This document shows positions 58,261 to 64,000 of a stretch of 64,000 nucleotides of DNA, in pieces; the stretch's first letter is position 1, and the number at the start of each line of letters is the position of its first letter. Source of the DNA: Yersinia rochesterensis (GTDB lineage Bacteria; Pseudomonadota; Gammaproteobacteria; Enterobacterales; Enterobacteriaceae); contig NZ_CP032482.1 in assembly GCF_003600645.1 (NCBI RefSeq), positions 1,922,001-1,986,000 of the forward strand, in the 5' to 3' direction. A model generated the notes under the pieces. It did not search any database. It had not been told where the DNA came from and saw only the letters and a program-made list of their open reading frames with translations. The position numbers and the translations under genes are program-made.

Positions 58261-58413
58261 TTAATTTTTTGCTAGTTCGCATAAGGCACATTTGGGTTTA
58301 TTTCGTGTGAGACTTCCGCTTTGGTGCAACATGGGTAAAAAGGAATTTCCCTCTTCAATAGCAGCGGCCAATTTGCTGGTATTATCTCGGACTTCACTTA
58401 GAAGCGTCAGTTA
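58261..58413 (-). pseudogene. Possible 3' remnant of a gene
   Basis: On the minus strand an open stretch of 49 codons, between stops at 58411-58413 and 58261-58263, has a coding-like composition and ends in KCALCELAKN. It has no proper start, is not preceded by a ribosome site, and the upstream frames are closed. It could be the degraded end of a former gene or chance. Confidence 0.25.
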
Positions 58414-58583
58414 GGCTATGCCAACCAATGGCTGCTGCCTGCGGATTACTCTGATATGTGATGTATGTAGAACTAATTTTCATTAAAATTGAAATGTTGT
58501 TTTACTAGTGCTATGTTCGCTATAATTAAGCCAAACAACTATCCAATGAATTCTATTTCATTGACCTAATCGGAGAGAACATA

Positions 58584-59222
58584 ATGAAAATTGCACTGAT
58601 GATGGAAAACAGTCAGGCAACTAAAAACGCGATAATTCTGAAAGAGCTGAACACCGTAGCCTCGGAAAAAGCGTACCCGGTATACAACGTAGGTATGAGT
58701 GATGAGAATGACCATCATCTGACTTATATCCATCTGGGGATTATGGCCAGCATTCTGCTTAACTCTAAAGCAGTCGATTTCGTGGTAACGGGCTGTGGTA
58801 CTGGCCAGGGTGCAATGATGTCATTGAATATTCATCCTGGTGTTGTATGTGGTTACTGCATCGATCCAGCGGATGCTTTCCTGTTTGCTCAGATTAACAA
58901 CGGTAATGCGCTGGCACTGCCATTCGCCAAAGGTTTTGGCTGGGGTGCTGAACTGAATGTGCGTTACATCTTTGAGAAGGCTTTCACTGGTGTGAAAGGT
59001 GAAGGCTACCCACTGGAGCGTAAAGAGCCACAAGTGCGCAACGCGGGTATCTTGAACCAAGTGAAAGCGGCAGTCATTAAAGAAAACTACCTGGATACAC
59101 TGCGCGCTATCGACCCAGAATTGGTGAAAACAGCAGTTAGCGGCGAACGCTTCCAGCAGTGTTTCTTCGACAACTGTCAGGTTGAAGAAATCAAAGCATT
59201 TGTGAAGCAAATTCTGGCGTAA
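58584..59222 (+). CDS. RpiB/LacAB-family sugar-phosphate isomerase
   Basis: A 212-residue cytoplasmic isomerase. It has the RpiB/LacAB fold with catalytic Cys71 in VVTGCGTGQGAMMSLN and the segment GVVCGYCIDPADAFLFAQINNGNALALP. About 60 residues longer than E. coli RpiB because of a C-terminal helical extension found in a subfamily of unknown substrate. The gene is alone with its own promoter region and terminator. It could act on the sugar imported by the upstream ABC system, but nothing proves this. Confidence 0.85.
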   Translation: MKIALMMENSQATKNAIILKELNTVASEKAYPVYNVGMSDENDHHLTYIHLGIMASILLNSKAVDFVVTGCGTGQGAMMSLNIHPGVVCGYCIDPADAFLFAQINNGNALALPFAKGFGWGAELNVRYIFEKAFTGVKGEGYPLERKEPQVRNAGILNQVKAAVIKENYLDTLRAIDPELVKTAVSGERFQQCFFDNCQVEEIKAFVKQILA

Positions 59223-59262
59223 TGATTGCTGGATGTAATGTTTGAAGTTAATGCCAAAAAAC

Positions 59263-59284
59263 AAGGCTCCTAAACAGGAGCCTT
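59263..59284. terminator. Terminator between the isomerase and ygeR genes
   Basis: AAGGCTCC (59263-59270) and GGAGCCTT (59277-59284) with a 6-base loop, preceded by A-run and followed by T-rich bases, usable from both strands. Confidence 0.88.
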
Positions 59285-59328
59285 TTGTTTATCTGCAAGA
59301 GTACAAAGCCATAAAAAACGTTAACTAA

Positions 59329-60075
59329 TTAACATTTAGGTGTTGTTCCTTGCGACGGCAGGTAACGCAGTGGGTCAAGTGCGGTTGCCCGGTAGCGAAT
59401 TTGAAAATGCAGCATCAGAGTGTCCGTTCCAGAGCTACCCATGGTGGCTATTTTCTGCCCGGCTTTCACGTCCTGAGCATTATTGACCAGCATGGTGTCA
59501 TTATGGGCGTAAGCGGTGATGAAATCTTCACCATGCTTAATCATGATGAGATTGCCATAACCACGCAGTTGATTTCCGACGTATACCACTCGCCCTTTGG
59601 CTGATGCATAGACCGGCTGCCCGCGTTTACCTGCAATATCGATCCCCTTGTTGCCGCCATCGGCAGTGGAATACTTGGATATAACTTGGCCGTTGGTCGG
59701 CCAACGCCAGCAACGGCTTGCTCCGGGCGGTGGCGTTGATTTAGCCAGCGCAGAACTTGATGACTTCGGTTTATTTGACGTCAGACGGCCAGATGAAGCT
59801 GAGTTATCAAGTTGTAATTTTTGCCCAACTTCCAGCCGATAAGGAGGTTTTAGTTTGTTTATGCGGGCAAGGTCACTGACTTCACTGTCACTGATCCAGG
59901 CAATAAAATAGAGGGTATCGCCCTTTTTAACGGTATAGGATTTGTCGTTGTAACTGCCTTTTGGTAGCTTGGCATAGTCACGATTTGATTTGTTTGAGCA
60001 CCCAGCTAATAGCAAGATAACCATTGCATATGACGCCAACCGTGGCCACAACCGTATTCTGCTTTTCGTGTTCAA
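59329..60075 (-). CDS. ygeR: LysM/LytM lipoprotein, amidase activator YgeR (ActS)
   Basis: A 248-residue outer-membrane-type lipoprotein. Lipobox LAGC with lipid Cys at residue 26, a LysM domain (SYTVKKGDTLYFIAW...INKLKPPYRLEVGQKLQL) and a C-terminal LytM domain (NKGIDIAGKRGQPVYAS, AYAHNDTMLV, LHFQIRYRATALDPLRYLP). The zinc ligands of active M23 peptidases are not conserved: the first His is Asn in GGNKGID and the HxH motif reads HFQ. This fits an activator of cell-wall amidases, as shown for E. coli ActS. Starts at TTG 60075, preceded by AAAGGAAA. Confidence 0.9.
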   Translation of the reverse strand: MNTKSRIRLWPRLASYAMVILLLAGCSNKSNRDYAKLPKGSYNDKSYTVKKGDTLYFIAWISDSEVSDLARINKLKPPYRLEVGQKLQLDNSASSGRLTSNKPKSSSSALAKSTPPPGASRCWRWPTNGQVISKYSTADGGNKGIDIAGKRGQPVYASAKGRVVYVGNQLRGYGNLIMIKHGEDFITAYAHNDTMLVNNAQDVKAGQKIATMGSSGTDTLMLHFQIRYRATALDPLRYLPSQGTTPKC

Positions 60076-60313
60076 AACGTTTCCTTTGTCATCGCGATTT
60101 CAAATTCCCTCAGCCAGCTATAATAACATTTGAACCATAAGCGTCAAAAGCCAGAACAAGTGTATCATTTAGAACATCAGCGAGTTAATTGGAATAACGG
60201 CCCATCAGAAGAGGTTCTCGATACTTTACTTAACCCACAACACGGGGTAGCGGCGCACGGAATTTCTAATACTCCTGTTAAAAGATTGCTATCACCCATT
60301 TCGGTGAATAAAT

Positions 60314-61027
60314 TTAATCTTCTAATTGAGAGGCGACTGCCGGCATAGAACCGCCATTAAACTTATATTTAGTGGCAAGTGCATAGCTGTGGTCAATCCG
60401 CAAATAAAGTTCTTCGAGAGAAAGCGAGTTTTCTAAGCAGAGTGAAAGCCAGTGTTTTTTATTCATATGATAAGCAGGAAAATATCGCATGTTATCAATA
60501 AGCCTGGCGACAGTTTCAGGGCTAGCCCGGAGGTTGAGCACGTCACAGGGCGCAGAGTCATCCACGCCTAATTTGCTTTTGGGAATAAGCAACAATGCCC
60601 CGTACCATTTGGCGTTATCCGCCCGCCGCCAGATGGCGCTAGTGGGGGATTTCTCCCACAAAAACTCTAACGCATCGCCGTATTTTGAGCGGATATATTG
60701 AATAACGGCTTGCGCCTGATCACTGTTAAATATGTCCGGCTCAAAGCACTTTTTGGCAATATCAGACAATACCTTTCCATATTCTGCCCGCACGCTGCCG
60801 ACAAAAGCTCCACAACTTCCCGCGACAAGATGGAGTACATATTCCTCATTAGAGCCAATATCCGTCAAGGTTGCTGTAACTTGTTCAAGCTTAGAAACAG
60901 TGATGACCATTTCAAACTGGCCGTTTAACAGACGAGTACGGTAGTGATAATCATCCCCGAATACGGTAAAACCGTAACTGAGCAAGCACTGTGGAATCGC
61001 TTTTTTATTTTTGAACAACAGAAGCAT
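60314..61027 (-). CDS. MmcQ/YjbR-domain protein
   Basis: A 237-residue cytoplasmic protein. The C-terminal half (about 120-225) is a YjbR domain: YIRSKYGDALEFLWEKSPTSAIWRRADNAKWYGALLLIPKSKLG, then PAYHMNKKHWLSLCLE. The N-terminal half looks like an additional domain seen in some YjbR proteins. The frame is open to 61306, but that longer form would cross a terminator hairpin; ATG 61027, 6 bases after GAGG, is chosen. YjbR proteins have a CyaY-like fold and are often called DNA-binding; function unknown. Confidence 0.8.
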   Translation of the reverse strand: MLLLFKNKKAIPQCLLSYGFTVFGDDYHYRTRLLNGQFEMVITVSKLEQVTATLTDIGSNEEYVLHLVAGSCGAFVGSVRAEYGKVLSDIAKKCFEPDIFNSDQAQAVIQYIRSKYGDALEFLWEKSPTSAIWRRADNAKWYGALLLIPKSKLGVDDSAPCDVLNLRASPETVARLIDNMRYFPAYHMNKKHWLSLCLENSLSLEELYLRIDHSYALATKYKFNGGSMPAVASQLED

Positions 61028-61343
61028 AGTAACCTCAAGAGGCATAGTAATCTCGCTGTTGTGATTGAATGTTAATGGCTGATTACTCGTCAGAAACTTA
61101 ATAATCTGAAAGCCTACTGCAAAAGCGGGGGAACTACCATCAGCGGTGCGAAGCAGATTTTCTTTAGATTTGGCCGTACGGCATTGGGTAGCAGCGGTAC
61201 TGCCTTTGTACTTATTTCTGGTCGCGCTTTTATAAAAATACATTAATGTGGTGAAATGAAAAATCCACGCAAGTGCGTGGATTTTATGGCGTTTATCATT
61301 CTCCATAAGGTTATCTGAAACCTCATGAGACAGCAGACGCTAT
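61028..61343. other. Region between ychF and the YjbR gene, with a coding-like block
   Basis: It holds the ychF terminator (61259-61285) and, at about 61085-61240, a block that remains open on the minus strand in frame with the YjbR gene and has unusually balanced, coding-like composition. No start codon with ribosome site was found for it. See findings. Confidence 0.5.
61259..61285 (-). terminator. Terminator after ychF
   Basis: AAAATCCACGC (61260-61270) and GCGTGGATTTT (61275-61285) form a perfect 11-base stem with a 4-base loop; on the minus strand it is followed by T-rich bases, about 60 bases after the ychF stop. Confidence 0.92.
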
Positions 61344-62435
61344 TTAGACGTTGAACAGGAAGTTCATCACATCGCCATCTTTTACGATGTATTCTTTGCC
61401 TTCTGAGCGCATTTTCCCGGCTTCTTTCGCACCTTGCTCACCTTTGTAGGTAATAAAGTCGTCAAAAGCGATAGTTTGTGCGCGGATAAAGCCTTTTTCA
61501 AAGTCGGTGTGAATCTTACCTGCGGCTTGTGGGGCTGTTGCGCCGACAGGGATAGTCCAGGCGCGAACTTCTTTAACACCGGCGGTGAAGTAGGTTTGCA
61601 AATTCAGCAGCTCATAACCGGCACGGATCACACGGTTCAGACCGGGCTCTTCAATACCCAACTCGGCCATAAACTCAGCACGGTCTTCATCTTCCAACTC
61701 AGCGATATCAGATTCAACTGCGGCACAAACGGCAACCACGACAGAACCTTCGCCCGCAGCAATAGCCCGGACTTGATCCAGATAAGGGTTATTTTCGAAA
61801 CCGTCTTCATTGACGTTAGCAATGTACATAGTCGGTTTTAGTGTCAGGAAACTCAAATAACGGATGGCTGCTTTATCTTCTGCCGTCAGATTCAGCGCAC
61901 GCAGCATGCCAGCGTTCTCTAAATGTGGTAGACATTTTTCCAGTGCTTCCAGTTCAGCTTTAGCATCTTTATCGCCGCCTTTGGCTTTCTTCTGCACACG
62001 ATGAATCGCGCGCTCGCAAGTTTCCAGATCGGAAAGAGCCAACTCAGTATTGATGGTGTCAATGTCATCCACTGGATCAACTTTGCCAGCAACATGGATG
62101 ATATTGTCATTTTCAAAACAACGTACCACATGACCAATCGCTTCGGTTTCACGAATATTAGTCAAGAATTGGTTACCCAGACCTTCGCCTTTGGACGCGC
62201 CTTTGACCAGGCCCGCAATATCAACGAACTCCATGGTCGTTGGCAATATGCGCTGAGGTTTAACGATCTCAGCCAGTTGATCCAGACGCGGGTCCGGCAT
62301 TGGCACCACGCCCGTATTGGGTTCAATGGTGCAGAACGGGAAGTTAGCTGCTTCGATGCCCGCTTGTGTCAACGCGTTGAACAGGGTGGATTTACCAACG
62401 TTAGGCAAGCCCACAATACCGCATTTGAATCCCAT
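61344..62435 (-). CDS. ychF: Redox-regulated ATPase YchF
   Basis: A 363-residue Obg-family P-loop protein that prefers ATP and binds ribosomes. G1 is GLPNVGKST, the switch region and G3 read [23 protein letters not shown], and NVNED occupies the altered G4 position that explains ATP preference. A TGS domain forms the C-terminus (ARAWTIPVG..., ending DVMNFLFNV). Start ATG 62435, with AAGGTGAT upstream. Usually linked to pth in enterobacteria, as here, with a small gene between on the opposite strand. Confidence 0.97.
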   Translation of the reverse strand: MGFKCGIVGLPNVGKSTLFNALTQAGIEAANFPFCTIEPNTGVVPMPDPRLDQLAEIVKPQRILPTTMEFVDIAGLVKGASKGEGLGNQFLTNIRETEAIGHVVRCFENDNIIHVAGKVDPVDDIDTINTELALSDLETCERAIHRVQKKAKGGDKDAKAELEALEKCLPHLENAGMLRALNLTAEDKAAIRYLSFLTLKPTMYIANVNEDGFENNPYLDQVRAIAAGEGSVVVAVCAAVESDIAELEDEDRAEFMAELGIEEPGLNRVIRAGYELLNLQTYFTAGVKEVRAWTIPVGATAPQAAGKIHTDFEKGFIRAQTIAFDDFITYKGEQGAKEAGKMRSEGKEYIVKDGDVMNFLFNV

Positions 62436-62702
62436 GTTTTATATCACCTTAAATAACTTAAAAATCAACCAGTTAGATTTAACAGGCCGATGTAATCAAA
62501 ATTTATGCCGCCATTATACACATAATGGCGATTTATCTCGATCATGCTCTTTCGTTGTGGATATTGCTTTTATCGTAATGGCACATAGGTAATTGATTTA
62601 TCTAACTCTGTGCCCGAGATCACGTTTCTGTTATCTGAAGTTTTCTGATTAATGTCCGATAACATGTCATTAGGGTCTACAGACTGAATTTGGATTATCC
62701 CC

Positions 62703-63161
62703 ATGGAAATGAATATCTATAAATGGTTAATAGTGATTTTATTTGGGGGCGCGGTGGGCATTTTGGGTATGTGGTTTCTGACGGCAGAAACTGAACCTTC
62801 GGGGCCAACTTTTGCCCAGTTAGTCGATCAATATGGCGTGCAGATAGAAAATCAATCAGGTAAAAGCGTGAGATATGTGGGTTACAAAAAAAAGACGTTG
62901 TATGAGGATTTTGACAGTGTTCAATTGACGTTCACTGCCATAAATGACAAGTTCGAGCGTAGCCACGATTTATCTGATAATAAGAAAAAAGCTGCTGATT
63001 GGGAGAAACTTTTTTGCAGCGAGGCGCTACAAGATATTGCGGATGAATATGACGGTAAAAGTAATCATTTTCTCGGGCGTGTTAGAGTGATTATTGCCGG
63101 TGTTGTCCTGACCGGTGAAGGTCAGCAGGGAATCAATGCGTTGTGCAATAAAAACGAATAA
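62703..63161 (+). CDS. Small membrane-anchored hypothetical protein
   Basis: A 152-residue protein with one N-terminal helix (YKWLIVILFGGAVGILGMWFL) and a soluble, probably periplasmic domain with two cysteines (LFCSEALQDI, NALCNKNE) that could form a disulfide. No family recognised. It lies on the plus strand between ychF and pth, both on the minus strand; ATG 62703 and ATG 62709 are both possible, and neither has a strong ribosome site. Confidence 0.6.
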   Translation: MEMNIYKWLIVILFGGAVGILGMWFLTAETEPSGPTFAQLVDQYGVQIENQSGKSVRYVGYKKKTLYEDFDSVQLTFTAINDKFERSHDLSDNKKKAADWEKLFCSEALQDIADEYDGKSNHFLGRVRVIIAGVVLTGEGQQGINALCNKNE

Positions 63162-63215
63162 AGTGGAAGATAACTTCCCCGGCGCACCGTCGCTTTCCGG
63201 GGAACGGACGAACCG

Positions 63216-63806
63216 CTATGCCGTGGCTTTAAATGAATGCAGGCGATTCATTGCCTTGGTAATATCTTCTTTCAGCAGTATTTCAGTACAGCGAATAGAC
63301 TCATCAATCGCGTCGTCAATTAAGGTTTGTTCGCTAGCCGGCGGTTTACCGAGAACAAAACCGGTGACTTTACTTTTATCGCCAGGATGGCCGATACCTA
63401 TGCGTAAACGATAGAAATTTGGATTATTGCCGAGCCTGCTCTGAATGTCTTTCAGGCCATTATGGCCACCATTGCCTCCTCCCAATTTCAATTTCGCCAC
63501 ACCGGGTGGGATATCCAGCTCATCATGTGCGACTAAAATTTCTTCCGGTAGGATGCGGTAAAACCCAGCCATTGCCGCAACAGCTTTGCCACTTAAATTC
63601 ATAAATGTAGACGGCACCAGCAAGCGCACATCTTGGCCCGCCAGGTTTAACCGTGCGGTATAACCGAAGAATTTACTTTCTTCTTTCAGTTGCTGGTTGT
63701 GGCGTTGCGCTAATAAGTCCACATACCAAGCCCCCGCATTATGGCGAGTTTGGGCGTATTCAGCACCCGGATTTGCCAGCCCAACGATTAATTTAATGCT
63801 GCTCAC
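63216..63806 (-). CDS. pth: Peptidyl-tRNA hydrolase Pth
   Basis: A 196-residue essential hydrolase that frees tRNA from drop-off peptidyl-tRNA in the cytoplasm. The signature parts are intact: [24 protein letters not shown] (Asn and catalytic His), [40 protein letters not shown] and [10 protein letters not shown]. Length is normal for the family. Start ATG 63806. Upstream of it, 63807-64000 holds no gene. Confidence 0.97.
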   Translation of the reverse strand: MSSIKLIVGLANPGAEYAQTRHNAGAWYVDLLAQRHNQQLKEESKFFGYTARLNLAGQDVRLLVPSTFMNLSGKAVAAMAGFYRILPEEILVAHDELDIPPGVAKLKLGGGNGGHNGLKDIQSRLGNNPNFYRLRIGIGHPGDKSKVTGFVLGKPPASEQTLIDDAIDESIRCTEILLKEDITKAMNRLHSFKATA

Positions 63807-64000
63807 GTCGTCATTCGCTATTACTAAAGGAATTAAAGTGTGACAGTTTACCCGTCATGGCGCGTAATGACAAAACTGGCAGTATGAATTTATTTGGAAT
63901 TAATAGTTCAATATGTGAATAGTTAATATGTGTAATAATTCAATTTCAATGCCAAATGTCTGGAAAGTGTAAAGATTTGTCGAAATATATTCCTTAGATG

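Larger units (their letters stand above)
58190..58583. other. Intergenic region between zinT and the RpiB-like gene
   Basis: About 390 bases. It begins with the zinT terminator, contains a coding-like open stretch on the minus strand (58261-58413, listed separately) and ends with the promoter region of the isomerase gene. Confidence 0.55.

Noticed and set aside
60130..60348. 72-codon plus-strand frame after ygeR
   Set aside because: Runs into the 3' end of the YjbR gene and has no start signal or known family.
61028..61306. Longer 330-residue version of the YjbR protein starting at 61306
   Set aside because: The extension crosses the strong ychF terminator hairpin; ATG 61027 with GAGG six bases upstream is a better start.

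Overview
The window is a contiguous piece of an enterobacterial chromosome, most likely Yersinia (species not determined). The evidence is the hmsHFRS biofilm operon with an 822-residue HmsH, the FetMP-Flp ferrous iron locus, a complete ast operon, the hut genes of the formimidoylglutamate deiminase route, a TehB methyltransferase with its extra N-terminal domain, and an OmpC/OmpF-type porin. All are ordinary-looking, mostly intact chromosomal genes. I see no prophage, insertion sequence, CRISPR array, rRNA or tRNA.

Layout. 1-237 is the 3' end of hydroxypyruvate isomerase. 676-3433 is a glutaminase (glsA) followed by a 14-helix-type MFS carrier. 3550-5916 (-) is a penicillin-acylase family hydrolase without a signal peptide. 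6257-6784 (-) is an unknown protein, divergent from an eight-gene ferrous iron block at 6959-15003: FTR1 permease, P19 protein, DUF2318 membrane protein, two FtsX-like permeases, a LolD-like ATPase, a TlpA-like lipoprotein and a c-type cytochrome. The shared intergenic region carries a perfect FNR box and a good Fur box, which fits Fe(II) uptake when oxygen and iron are low. Then follow tehB, a LysR regulator, an AlaX-type editing protein, Fur-box-preceded fhuF and an M24 peptidase.

20639-26931 is hmsHFRS (pgaABCD), which makes and exports poly-N-acetylglucosamine. Its long AT-rich leader contains a near-perfect RcsAB box. A GNAT acetyltransferase, a Pho-box-preceded phoH, chaA (-) and a Fur-box-preceded siderophore-interacting reductase (-) follow. 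cbl, narX (-), and the cyanide-insensitive cytochrome bd genes cioAB with a 55-residue DUF2474 subunit (-) come next; a MocR-type regulator is divergent from cioA.

39751-46046 is the arginine succinyltransferase pathway, in the order astC-A-D-B-E, behind a sigma-54-type promoter. A porin (46770-47852) is followed by histidine catabolism genes hutG-hutI (-), hutC (-) and, divergently, hutF-hutD. hutH and hutU are not in the window. After a 10-copy CACCT repeat comes a ribose/inositol-type ABC importer (53778-57442), zinT behind a Zur-type palindrome, an RpiB-like isomerase, the LysM/LytM amidase activator ygeR (actS), a YjbR-domain protein, ychF, a small unknown membrane-anchored protein and pth.

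The most interesting unexplained points are the Cys-less YHS-like tail on the DUF2318 protein, the Met-free cytochrome c in the same operon, the CACCT pentanucleotide tract, narX standing without narL and without the cysteine cluster of the E. coli sensor, the small membrane ORF in the phoH leader, and the coding-like block between the ychF terminator and the YjbR gene.
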